Assembly: GCA_040758475.1 (NCBI GenBank)
Contig: JBFLVN010000058.1
Coordinates: forward strand, 1-15,681
DNA length: 15,681 nucleotides
Reading direction: 5' to 3'
From: JBFLVN01 sp040758475
GTDB taxonomy: Bacteria; JAGRBM01
Shown here piece by piece: positions 6,275 to 12,765 of the stretch. The position numbers and the translations under genes were made by a program. The notes beneath the pieces were generated by a model. The model saw only the letters and a list, made by a program, of their open reading frames with translations. It was not told the DNA's origin and made no database searches. Each line of letters opens with the position of its first letter. Positions within the stretch are counted from its first letter, which is position 1.

Positions 6275-6712
6275 GTGAGAAAGCTCCGCCTCTCCAAGGA
6301 CGTCGAGAAAGCCATCCGCGCCCACGCGGAAAAGAGCTACCCGAACGAAGGCGTGGGCCTTCTGATCGGAAAGCTCGCGGGCGACGACCACGAGGTCGTC
6401 CGGGCCGTTCCCATCCGGAACGTCGATCCCAAGCCCGATTTCTTCCGCTGGGACGATGCCGAGTATTTGAAGATCGACAAGGAAGCCCGCAAGGATGGAC
6501 TCGACATCGTGGGGCTCTTCCACTCCCACCCGGACCACCCGGCCATTCCCTCGAAGACGGATTTCCTGTTCGCCGAACCCTGGGGCGATACCTTCGCCTG
6601 GATCATCGTGAGCGTGAAGCAGGGGAAATCGGACACGTTCCGCTCCTGGACCGTGGACCCCTCTTTGGGGCAGATCGGGGAATTCCGGGAAGAGAAGATC
6701 GAGATCGCGTGA
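6275..6712 (+). CDS. mec: Mec-like JAMM/MPN+ zinc metalloprotease
   Basis: A 145-residue JAB1/MPN/Mov34 metalloenzyme. The complete JAMM zinc signature is present: H83-S-H85-x7-S93-x2-D96, with the upstream catalytic glutamate E25 in PNEGVGLL. In mycobacteria Mec cuts the CysO-cysteine adduct after the carrier Gly-Gly to release cysteine. Related QbsD trims residues that follow the Gly-Gly of a carrier. Both jobs could be needed here because the carrier ends in Gly-Gly-Asn. The start is a GTG 2 nt after the cysM stop, with AAGG-rich sequence upstream. The usual cysteine after the motif glutamate is replaced (EGVG), which should not affect zinc binding. Confidence 0.9.
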   Translation: MRKLRLSKDVEKAIRAHAEKSYPNEGVGLLIGKLAGDDHEVVRAVPIRNVDPKPDFFRWDDAEYLKIDKEARKDGLDIVGLFHSHPDHPAIPSKTDFLFAEPWGDTFAWIIVSVKQGKSDTFRSWTVDPSLGQIGEFREEKIEIA

Positions 6713-6725
6713 GAAGGATTTCACC

Positions 6726-7535
6726 ATGGCACTGACCGAACAACAGATCGACCGTTACTCCCGCCACATTCTTTTGAAGGAAGTGGGAGGAAAAGGGCAG
6801 GAAAAGCTCCTGAACGCCAAGGCCCTGATCCTTGGCGCCGGGGGCCTCGGCTCTCCGGCGGCGCTGTACTTGGCCGCCGCGGGCGTGGGGAAGATCGGGC
6901 TCATGGATTTCGACGCCGTGGATGTTTCGAACCTCCAGCGGCAGATTCTCCATTCGACGAAAGACGTGGGCCGCCCCAAGGTGGAATCAGGGAAAGACAC
7001 GCTCGAAGCCTTGAACCCCGACGTCAAAGTCGTGCCCATCAAGCAGCGCCTGACGTCCGATAACGCCATGGAAGTCTTCAAGGAATACGACGTCATTCTG
7101 GATGGCTGCGATAATTTCGCGACCCGCTATCTCGTGAACGACGCCTGCGTGTTCCTTAAGAAACCCAACGTCCACGGCTCCATCTTCATGTTCGAGGGGC
7201 AGGTGACGGTTTTTTCGCCGGGGAAGGGGCCCTGCTACCGGTGCCTCTATCCCGAGCCGCCCCCGCCGGGCAGCGTTCCTTCCTGCTCGCAAGCGGGCGT
7301 CATCGGCGTCCTCCCCGGCATCGTGGGGACGCTCCAGGCTTTGGAAGCCATCAAGCTCATCCTGGGAGAGGGCGATCCCCTCATCGGGCGCCTCCTCAAG
7401 TTCGACGCCCTCCCCATGACCTTTAAGACCTACAAGATCCGCCACGACGAGCACTGCACTGTCTGCGGCAAGAACCCCTCCATCACCAAGCTCATCGATT
7501 ACGTCGAATTCTGCGGCGGCGTGGGCGAGGGGTGA
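6726..7535 (+). CDS. MoeB/ThiF-family E1 adenylyltransferase for the sulfur carrier
   Basis: A 269-residue E1-like enzyme that adenylates the C-terminal glycine of a ubiquitin-fold carrier so that sulfur can be added. The nucleotide-binding loop GAGGLGSP is at 37-44, followed by DFDAVDVSNLQRQ (61-73) and DGCDN (126-130). Two zinc-binding CxxC pairs are intact (C170/C173 and C244/C247). The candidate catalytic cysteine is C187 in PSCSQAGV. There is no rhodanese domain, unlike mycobacterial MoeZ, so the sulfur donor must come from another protein. The operon position, 13 nt after mec with AAGGA 7 nt before the ATG, points to CysO as its substrate. MoaD or ThiS as extra substrates cannot be excluded. 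Confidence 0.9.
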   Translation: MALTEQQIDRYSRHILLKEVGGKGQEKLLNAKALILGAGGLGSPAALYLAAAGVGKIGLMDFDAVDVSNLQRQILHSTKDVGRPKVESGKDTLEALNPDVKVVPIKQRLTSDNAMEVFKEYDVILDGCDNFATRYLVNDACVFLKKPNVHGSIFMFEGQVTVFSPGKGPCYRCLYPEPPPPGSVPSCSQAGVIGVLPGIVGTLQALEAIKLILGEGDPLIGRLLKFDALPMTFKTYKIRHDEHCTVCGKNPSITKLIDYVEFCGGVGEG

Positions 7536-7553
7536 GGGGCCGATTCTACGGAA

Positions 7554-7961
7554 TCACGGTTCCTTGGCGAGCACGAAAGTATCCGGCCGCGTATCCCGCA
7601 CGGCGTGGACGATTTTCCAGGCGGCCTTGATGGCGGTTTGAGCTTCCCGCTTGGTGAAGCGTCCTGCTGATTCGTAATCGGCTTCGTTGCGATTCACCAT
7701 CATCTGCCGGTAAGCATCGCCTAATTCCTTCGGCTACCGATGAGTGTGCACGAGGTCTTTGTGGACGGCGCTGTCAACGGCTTTGTGCTTTTTGAACGTC
7801 TTTCCTTCCAGCAGGAAAAGAGCTTTCACAGCGTAGAAGGCGGTGTAGTAGGCTTTGGAGACGGCTCCGCCGTAATCCTCGTCATCCAGAAGCATCTGGG
7901 CTGACCGCGCGGCGCGGAACGCCCGGGCCCAGAGATCTTTAGCCTCAGCGTTTAGATCCAC
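7554..7961 (-). pseudogene. HEPN-domain toxin interrupted by one amber codon
   Basis: Reading from GTG 7961, the frame encodes 75 residues up to HTHR and then meets UAG (codon 76). If that codon is read through, the frame stays open for 59 more codons to UGA at 7554-7556. The full frame is 135 codons, exactly the length of the intact paralog at 11990-12397. Ungapped comparison gives about 88 of 135 identical residues. The paralog has Trp (UGG) at codon 76, so one G-to-A change explains the break. The downstream half keeps RNEADYE and RPDTFV, so decay is recent, or the base is a sequencing error. UAG ends hepT, cysO and cysM normally, which argues against reassignment. The start overlaps the MNT stop by 10 nt. 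Confidence 0.85.
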
Positions 7962-8323
7962 CGGCCGTCTTCCTGGACGCTCCGGTAGAAGGAGCGCTCA
8001 CCCTTCTTGTACTGTTGGGCCGGGGCGACGATGGGCATTAACGGAGCTTCGCATTCCACGTTCAGATCGGACGTGGCGCGAATGGCTGTGGAAGAATCTC
8101 TTCCATGATTGAAGGGGCCGCTCAGGAGCACGAGCAGGTCCACGTCGCTCTCGGCGGTAGCCTCCCCCCGCGCCTGGGAACCGTAGAGGACGAGCCCCTG
8201 GAAGCGGGGGCCGAATTCCTTGCGCAGGGCCGCCTTGAGGTCCGAGAAGAGCCGGGGGCGCTTCAGGCGCCGCTCGATCTGGGCGCGGGAAGGGGGGCGT
8301 CTGATTTTGGCGGCCTTGGCCAT
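7952..8323 (-). CDS. MNT-domain nucleotidyltransferase, partner of the broken HEPN
   Basis: A 123-residue minimal nucleotidyltransferase. G48-S49-x10-D60-V-D62 gives the metal-binding signature, and D86 is conserved as the likely third carboxylate. It is the presumed antitoxin of the HEPN frame that follows with a 10-nt overlap. It matches the MNT protein at 12388-12759 residue for residue in length, with about 62 of 123 identical positions, concentrated in residues 22-80. I take ATG 8323 rather than an upstream in-frame ATG at 8383. The paralog starts at the equivalent point, and TATACT lies exactly 6 nt upstream. The antitoxin-like gene is intact although its toxin partner is not. Confidence 0.87.
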   Translation of the reverse strand: MAKAAKIRRPPSRAQIERRLKRPRLFSDLKAALRKEFGPRFQGLVLYGSQARGEATAESDVDLLVLLSGPFNHGRDSSTAIRATSDLNVECEAPLMPIVAPAQQYKKGERSFYRSVQEDGRWI

Positions 8324-8329
8324 GGGGAA

Positions 8330-8335
8330 AGTATA
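8330..8335 (-). promoter_or_regulatory. -10 element of a leaderless promoter (MNT, first module)
   Basis: TATACT on the minus strand, preceded by GGC, ends 6 nt before the MNT ATG with no Shine-Dalgarno sequence between (TTCCCC). A CTGGCA at 8358-8353 is a 4-of-6 match to a -35 with 17-nt spacing. The GGCTATACT string is identical to that before the second MNT-HEPN module. Confidence 0.6.
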
Positions 8336-8338
8336 GCC

Positions 8339-8359
8339 GCTGGCGTTTTCCGTGCCAGC
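8339..8359. repeat. Inverted repeat overlapping the first MNT promoter
   Basis: GCTGGC and GCCAGC form a perfect 6-bp inverted repeat with a 9-nt loop. It covers the -35 candidate and spacer just upstream of the MNT -10. It could be an operator, or a weak terminator-like hairpin after the universal stress gene, but it has no T-tract. Confidence 0.35.
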
Positions 8360-8413
8360 ACCGCCTGCTATTCGATAATTCAAGGAAGGGCCCGTAAGCA
8401 GAGAAAACGTTTC

Positions 8414-9277
8414 TTATTCGGCGCTTCCCGCCTTCCCCGGCGGCACGCAGGCCACGCTCATGGCGGCGCCGTGGAGCACGCCGCGGGAGACCGAGCCCTG
8501 CCAGAACCGCGCGATCCCCGCGCGCTGGTGGGTTCCAACCACGAGGAGATCGGCATTTAGTTCCGCCGCGAGCTGGGTGAGGTGGCTGTCCACCCGGCCC
8601 CATCCCGGCCGGACGATGAACGACGTATCGCCGTTCATCGGAGGGCTTCCGGCCCATTGCCGGAGGTCCTTGAGGATTTCCTGTTCGATTTCCGGGCGCA
8701 GACGGTCCAAGGGAATGGGCGCGGGAGCCGCGGGCCGGTAACGGTCTTCGGCCGGCCAGACGATCTGGGCGGCCACGAAGTCGCAGGGGCCGATCGCCCG
8801 GAGTTCCTGGGCCCACTGGAGAGCCGTTCGGGCGGCGAGCGTGAGTTCGACCCCCACCACCACGCGGAGCTTTCCCTTGCCGCACGCCCAGGCCTCGATG
8901 GGCGGCCCCTCGCGCACGACCAGGACCGGAACGGGCGAGGACTGAGCCACGCGCTCGGCCACGCTGCCAAGCAGCCAGCGGTGCTGCTTTCTCTCGCCCA
9001 GGGAACCCACGACGAGAAGCCGGGCTCCCAAGCGGCCCGCCAGCGCCACGAGCCTTTCGTCCGCCACGCCGGTCTCGACGGCCGCTTCCACGGTGGCGGC
9101 GTACTTTTCGCGGAGTCGCTCCGCTTCGGCCTCGATCCGGGCTTTGGGGGATTCCCCTCCGGGGATGGTGGCGTGCGCGAGGTGAAGGGGAAGGCCAAGG
9201 CGCTTGGCGATCGCCGCCGCGGCGTCCGCGGCCCTGGCGGCGTTTTCTGAGAAATCCGTTCCGCAGACGATGGTCAT
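8414..9277 (-). CDS. Tandem-domain universal stress protein (UspA family)
   Basis: A 287-residue protein made of two UspA domains (about 1-123 and 137-280). The first ends with a good ATP-binding signature, G91-x2-G94-x9-G104-S. The second has the related GTHQRAGIARFWQGSVSRG, where the first glycines are altered, so only domain one may bind ATP well. Such proteins act in the cytoplasm in stress and starvation survival; the molecular role here is unknown. The ATG at 9277 overlaps the upstream alx/terC-like stop in ATGA, so the two are translationally coupled. A much longer same-frame reading upstream runs through the membrane protein gene and is not real coding sequence. Confidence 0.9.
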   Translation of the reverse strand: MTIVCGTDFSENAARAADAAAAIAKRLGLPLHLAHATIPGGESPKARIEAEAERLREKYAATVEAAVETGVADERLVALAGRLGARLLVVGSLGERKQHRWLLGSVAERVAQSSPVPVLVVREGPPIEAWACGKGKLRVVVGVELTLAARTALQWAQELRAIGPCDFVAAQIVWPAEDRYRPAAPAPIPLDRLRPEIEQEILKDLRQWAGSPPMNGDTSFIVRPGWGRVDSHLTQLAAELNADLLVVGTHQRAGIARFWQGSVSRGVLHGAAMSVACVPPGKAGSAE

Positions 9278-10251
9278 GACGCTTTCCTCGCTTGAACGGC
9301 GGTGTCTTGTCTGGTGGCCTCCACCCTCGCCGGTTGCGGCCGCAGGAGCGAGGTCACGATCGACCCGCCGAGCATGGCGATGATGACGAGGAGGGACGCC
9401 AGGATGGGAATCTTGTAGAAGCCCGCCATGAGCATCTTGGCCCCCACGAACATCAGAACGGCCGACAACCCAACTTTGAGGTAGTGGAACTTTCCCATCA
9501 TTCCGGCGAGGGCGAAGTAGAGCGCCCGCAGGCCCAGAATGGCGAAGATGTTCGAGGTGTAGACGATGAAGGGATCGGTCGTGACCGCGAAGATGGCGGG
9601 GATCGAATCGACGGCGAAGACGATGTCCGTTGCTTCGATGGCCACCAGCACGAGAAGGAGGGGCGTCGCGTAGCGCTTCTCGGCCTGGACCACCGTGAAA
9701 TGCTCGCCGTGGTATTCGCTCACCGAGGGGATGAAGCGCCGGAACAGCCGGAAAAGGGGGTTCCGTTCGGGATGGACCTCCTCGCCCCTCTGAAGCAGGA
9801 GCTTGATGCCGGTGAAAAGGAGGAAGGCCCCGAAGACGTACATGATCCAGTGGAAGCGCTGGAGGAGCGCCGCCCCGAGCGCGATGAACCCGGCGCGCAT
9901 GAGGAGGGCGCCGAGGATGCCCCAGAAAAGCACCCGGTGCTGGAGCTTGGCGGGCACCGCGAAGGCGGAGAAAACGACGATGAAGACGAAGATGTTGTCG
10001 ATCGAAAGCGCTTTTTCGATCACGTAGCCCGTGAGGAATTCGAGCGCCCGTTCGGAACCGAACCAATAGTACACGCCCAGGTTGAAGAGGAGGGCGAGCG
10101 AAATCCAGATCGCGGTCCAGAGAAGGGCCTCCCGGACGCTCACTTCGTGGGCCTTGCGGTGGAAGACGCCCAGGTCCAGGGCGAGCATGGCCAGCACGAA
10201 GGCGGTAAAGCCGCCCCAAAGAGCCGGAGTGCCGATGCTTTCTGGCGCCAT
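9274..10251 (-). CDS. alx: Alx/TerC-family integral membrane protein
   Basis: A roughly 325-residue polytopic inner-membrane protein of the TerC family, with about nine hydrophobic segments. Both hallmark acidic motifs are present: EKALSIDNIFVF and IEATDIVFAVDSIPAIF. GTPALWGGF near the start and FAVTTDPFIVYTSNIFAILGLRA are very close to E. coli Alx, which is linked to manganese export and alkaline induction. I take ATG 10251. A TTG two codons earlier (10257) is also possible and lies closer to the AAGGA at 10267-10263. The gene is followed by a coupled universal stress protein and is divergent from an NhaR-like regulator, which suggests ion or pH stress. The symbol reflects similarity, not demonstrated function. 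Confidence 0.9.
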   Translation of the reverse strand: MAPESIGTPALWGGFTAFVLAMLALDLGVFHRKAHEVSVREALLWTAIWISLALLFNLGVYYWFGSERALEFLTGYVIEKALSIDNIFVFIVVFSAFAVPAKLQHRVLFWGILGALLMRAGFIALGAALLQRFHWIMYVFGAFLLFTGIKLLLQRGEEVHPERNPLFRLFRRFIPSVSEYHGEHFTVVQAEKRYATPLLLVLVAIEATDIVFAVDSIPAIFAVTTDPFIVYTSNIFAILGLRALYFALAGMMGKFHYLKVGLSAVLMFVGAKMLMAGFYKIPILASLLVIIAMLGGSIVTSLLRPQPARVEATRQDTAVQARKAS

Positions 10252-10257
10252 TTCCAA

Positions 10258-10372
10258 ATCTTTCCTTGGGCGCCCCTTCTGCGCCTCGTCTTTTTATTAG
10301 GGGCTCCCCAACAAATCGACAAATAGATAATTTTTCTTTTATTCATCGAAATTTTAGATGTATCCTTCGGGG
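10258..10372. promoter_or_regulatory. Divergent alx-nhaR control region
   Basis: This 115-nt gap is strikingly AT-rich in its right half compared with the genes around it, as expected for two back-to-back promoters and a LysR-type binding site. ATCGA occurs twice, and CATC-N9-GATG (10344-10360) is an imperfect dyad near nhaR. On the alx side a small hairpin (GGCGC/GCGCC, 10269-10285) lies next to the ribosome binding site. I see no clear match to the manganese-sensing yybP-ykoY riboswitch. The exact LysR site cannot be fixed by eye. Confidence 0.45.
10361..10366 (+). promoter_or_regulatory. Possible leaderless -10 element before nhaR
   Basis: TATCCT (4 of 6 consensus) ends exactly 6 nt before the ATG at 10373. 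The geometry matches the toxin-antitoxin promoters in this window but the hexamer is weaker. It agrees with choosing 10373, where NhaR-type proteins begin, over the ATG at 10358. Confidence 0.3.
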
Positions 10373-11302
10373 ATGGAATGGCTCAACTACCACCACCTCT
10401 ATTACTTCTGGACCGTGGCGCGCCTCGGGAGCATCGCCCGCGCGCGCGAGGATTTGCGCCTTGCCCAGCCCACCATCAGCGCCCAGATCCGGGCCTTGGA
10501 GAAAAGCCTGGGGGAGAAATTATTCGCCAAGGCCGGCCGGGGGCTTGTGCTGACGGAAGCGGGGCGGGTCGTCTACCGCTACGCCTCGGAAATCTTTTCC
10601 CTGGGGCGGGAACTCCAGGACACGCTCGGGGACCGGCCCGCCGGCCGGCCGCTCCGCCTTCAGGTCGGCGTCGCCAACCAGTTGCCCAAGCTGATCGCCT
10701 ACCGTCTGCTCGAACCGGTCTTGCGCCTGCCACAGGCGGTCCACCTCGTCTGCCGGGAGGATTCGCCCGAAAAACTCCTGACGGCCCTCGCGCTCCACGA
10801 GTTCGACGTAGTCCTCTCCGATAGCCCCGCCTTGCCCCACGTGGCCGTGCGGGCGTTTAGCCATCTGCTCGGGTCTTCCCCCGTGGGCATTTTCGGCACG
10901 CCGGCCCTGGCCAAGGGCTGCCGGCGGGGATTCCCCCGCTCCCTCGAGGGGGCGCCCGTCCTCTGGCCCACGGAGAACACGGTGCTCCGCCGGACGCTGG
11001 ATGGCTATTTCGAATCCCGCGCTATCCGCCCGCGCATCGTGGCCGAGTTCGAGGACAGCGCCCTGTGCAACGCCTACGGGGCCCACGGCACCGGTCTTTT
11101 CGCGGCCCCGCTCTTGATCGCGAAAGAGATTCAGGCCCAATATGGCGCGGTCCTCGTGGGGCGGCTCGGGGGCGTGAAGGAAGAATTCTTCGCCATTTCG
11201 GTCGAACGCCGCCTGCGCCACCCCGGGGCCATCGCCATCTGGCAATCGGCCCGGCTGGCGCTCTCGAAAAAGCCGGGAAGAAGCAACCATGCATCCGGGT
11301 GA
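10373..11302 (+). CDS. nhaR: NhaR-like LysR-family transcriptional regulator
   Basis: A 309-residue LysR-type regulator. The N-terminal winged helix-turn-helix (about residues 4-65) begins MEWLNYHHLYYFWTVAR and contains TISAQIRALEKSLGEKLF, and is close to E. coli NhaR, the sodium-responsive activator of an Na+/H+ antiporter. The C-terminal co-inducer domain keeps FDVVLSD, VAEFEDSALCNAYGAHGTG and FAISVERR-like segments found in NhaR. It is divergent from the alx-usp operon and 6 nt upstream of a carbonic anhydrase gene, so it probably regulates one or both. No antiporter gene is in the window, so the target and signal are unknown. The start was chosen from family comparison; an ATG at 10358 would add five residues. 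Confidence 0.9.
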   Translation: MEWLNYHHLYYFWTVARLGSIARAREDLRLAQPTISAQIRALEKSLGEKLFAKAGRGLVLTEAGRVVYRYASEIFSLGRELQDTLGDRPAGRPLRLQVGVANQLPKLIAYRLLEPVLRLPQAVHLVCREDSPEKLLTALALHEFDVVLSDSPALPHVAVRAFSHLLGSSPVGIFGTPALAKGCRRGFPRSLEGAPVLWPTENTVLRRTLDGYFESRAIRPRIVAEFEDSALCNAYGAHGTGLFAAPLLIAKEIQAQYGAVLVGRLGGVKEEFFAISVERRLRHPGAIAIWQSARLALSKKPGRSNHASG

Positions 11303-11308
11303 ATCCCC

Positions 11309-11965
11309 ATGAAAAAACTCCTCCACGGCATCGTCCATTTCCGGGAAAACGTCCGGCCCGAGTACCGGAAGACCTTCGCCCACTTGGCCCTGGAGCAGAA
11401 GCCCGACACCTTGATGGTCGCCTGTTCGGACAGCCGCGTGGTTCCGAATCTCTTTGCGTCGAGCGACCCGGGCGACATGTTCGTCGTCCGCAACGTGGGG
11501 AATTTGATCCCCCCGTGCGAAGACGGCTCGCCCCACTCCGAGCAGGCGGCGATCGAGTTCGCCCTCAAAGTCCTCCCCGTGACGGACGTGATCGTCTGCG
11601 GCCATTCCGAGTGCGGCGCCGTGCGGGCCCTCTTGGACGGCCCCCCCTCGGGAACGGGGCCGGGCCTTCGCTCCTGGCTCGATTTCGGAAAGCCCGCCCT
11701 CGCGCCCCTCAAGGCGGCCCTCTCGAAAACGAAGCTCCCGCCCCACAACTGCCTCTCCCAGCTCAACGTCTTGGAGCAGATCGAGCACCTCCGCACCTAC
11801 CCCGCCGTCCGGGAGCGCGAGCAACAAGGAAAGCTCCGCCTCCACGCCTGGTGGTTCGACATCGCCGAGGCGCAAGTTCTCTCGTACGACGAGGCGTCCA
11901 AATCGTTTCTGGTACTGGATGAGAAGCGGGTGAAGGAGCTGCTGAGGGAGTTGGAAGAGGGGTGA
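11309..11965 (+). CDS. Beta-class carbonic anhydrase
   Basis: A 218-residue beta-carbonic anhydrase, interconverting CO2 and bicarbonate in the cytoplasm. The zinc ligands are C39 (in CSDSR), H99 and C102 (CGHSECGAV), with the D41-R43 dyad present, so the enzyme should be active. FVVRNVGNL is the usual family segment after the first motif. Overall it looks closest to the CynT-like branch, but there is no cyanase gene nearby, so cyanate metabolism is not indicated. The ATG follows the nhaR stop by 6 nt, without a separate ribosome binding site. Co-transcription with an NhaR-like regulator, across from alx, fits a role in pH or bicarbonate balance. It is convergent with the HEPN gene, 24 nt away. 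Confidence 0.92.
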   Translation: MKKLLHGIVHFRENVRPEYRKTFAHLALEQKPDTLMVACSDSRVVPNLFASSDPGDMFVVRNVGNLIPPCEDGSPHSEQAAIEFALKVLPVTDVIVCGHSECGAVRALLDGPPSGTGPGLRSWLDFGKPALAPLKAALSKTKLPPHNCLSQLNVLEQIEHLRTYPAVREREQQGKLRLHAWWFDIAEAQVLSYDEASKSFLVLDEKRVKELLRELEEG

Positions 11966-11989
11966 GGGGAATTGTTCGTGATGGTCTTG

Positions 11990-12397
11990 TCAGGGCTTTT
12001 GTAAAACTACAAACGTATCCGGCCGGATTTTGGCGACGCCTTCGGCGATTTTCCAGGCCAGTTGGATGGCCCCCTCGGCCTGCCGCTTCGTGAAGTGATG
12101 GAGCATCTCGTAATCGGCCAGGTTCCTATCCTTCATCATCTTCCGGTAGGTTTTGGCCAACTCCTTGGGCCACCGGTGCGTCCGGACCAGATCGGCGTTC
12201 ACCGCGGAGTCCAAGGCCTTATGGGTCTTGAAGGATTTCCCTTCCAGCAGAAAGAGCGCCTTCACGGCGTAGAAAGCGGCGTAGTACGCTTTGGAAACGG
12301 CACCGTCGTAATCTTCGTCCTCCAGCAGGACCTGGGCCGACCGGATGGCGCGGAAGCAATGCAGCCAGAATTGCCCGGCCTCTTGCGTCAGAGCCAC
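11990..12397 (-). CDS. HEPN-domain protein, likely toxin of the second MNT-HEPN module
   Basis: An intact 135-residue HEPN protein of the family that pairs with MNT nucleotidyltransferases. Recognisable blocks are GAVSKAYYAAFYAVKALFLLEG and, later, RNLADYE. The strict R-x4-H-x-Y motif of the HepT type is absent; a histidine pair follows further on (EMLHHF), so RNase activity cannot be assumed. It is about 65 percent identical to the interrupted copy at 7554-7961 and identical in length. The start is a GTG that overlaps the MNT stop by 10 nt, as in the other copy. Trp76 here is the residue replaced by an amber codon in that copy. It could be a toxin or a nucleic-acid-binding partner subunit. 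Confidence 0.88.
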   Translation of the reverse strand: MALTQEAGQFWLHCFRAIRSAQVLLEDEDYDGAVSKAYYAAFYAVKALFLLEGKSFKTHKALDSAVNADLVRTHRWPKELAKTYRKMMKDRNLADYEMLHHFTKRQAEGAIQLAWKIAEGVAKIRPDTFVVLQKP

Positions 12398-12759
12398 AGG
12401 GCCTCCGGCCGGACGGTCTGGTAGAAGGACCAGCCGGAGTTGGCGAAATCCTGGGCTGGTACGGCTAGCACGCTCAGGACCCTCTCGATTTCCAGCGAGA
12501 CGTCGAAAGTTGCGTCGATGGCTCGGTCGGAGTCCCTCGCCACGTTCACCCGGCCGTTGAGGAGTACGAGCACGTCCACATCGCTCTCGGGCCCTTCCTC
12601 CCCCCGGGCAAAGGAGCCGTAGAGGACGAGGCCCCGGAAACGGGGCCCGAATTCCTTTTTAAGGACGGCCTTGAGATCGGCGAACAGCCCGGGGCGGCCA
12701 AGGCGGTTCTCGACCTTTCGGGGGGCGGAGAGAGTGGCGGTTTGGGTGACGCGAGCCAT
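12388..12759 (-). CDS. MNT-domain nucleotidyltransferase, second module
   Basis: A 123-residue minimal nucleotidyltransferase with G48-S49-x10-D60-V-D62 and conserved D86. These residues make up the likely metal-binding triad, so the enzyme is probably active. In related pairs this partner nucleotidylates or otherwise neutralises the HEPN protein. About half of its residues match the MNT at 7952-8323, with FGPRFRGLVLYGSFARGE nearly unchanged and the C-terminal third most divergent. The ATG at 12759 has no Shine-Dalgarno sequence; TATACT lies exactly 6 nt upstream, predicting a leaderless transcript. It overlaps the HEPN gene by 10 nt and leads a two-gene operon between the carbonic anhydrase and creD genes. 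Confidence 0.9.
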   Translation of the reverse strand: MARVTQTATLSAPRKVENRLGRPGLFADLKAVLKKEFGPRFRGLVLYGSFARGEEGPESDVDVLVLLNGRVNVARDSDRAIDATFDVSLEIERVLSVLAVPAQDFANSGWSFYQTVRPEALWL

Positions 12760-12765
12760 GAAATA

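Noticed and set aside
7734..7736. UAG read as a recoded sense codon in the HEPN gene
   Set aside because: UAG is used as the normal stop of hepT, cysO and cysM in this window, and no recoding element is visible. Pseudogenisation or sequencing error is simpler.
9278..10219. Upstream extension of the universal stress frame to about 600 codons
   Set aside because: The extra part reads through the Alx/TerC gene in another frame and is rich in Arg/Pro/His, typical of a shadow. The UspA domain begins naturally at the ATGA overlap.
9292..10326. A 344-codon plus-strand frame opposite alx
   Set aside because: The product is dominated by acidic and His residues with no domain, and it mirrors the membrane protein gene.
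10258..10345. Manganese riboswitch (yybP-ykoY) before alx
   Set aside because: Alx genes often have one, and a GGGGAG string is present. The leader is short, however, and I could not find the second conserved loop or the overall three-way fold.
10520..11875. A 451-codon minus-strand frame opposite nhaR and the carbonic anhydrase
   Set aside because: It spans two well-supported genes on the other strand and shows no recognisable motif.
11309..11965. Carbonic anhydrase as part of a cyanate operon (cynT)
   Set aside because: The sequence is CynT-like, but no cyanase or cyanate transporter gene is nearby and the regulator is NhaR-like rather than CynR-like.
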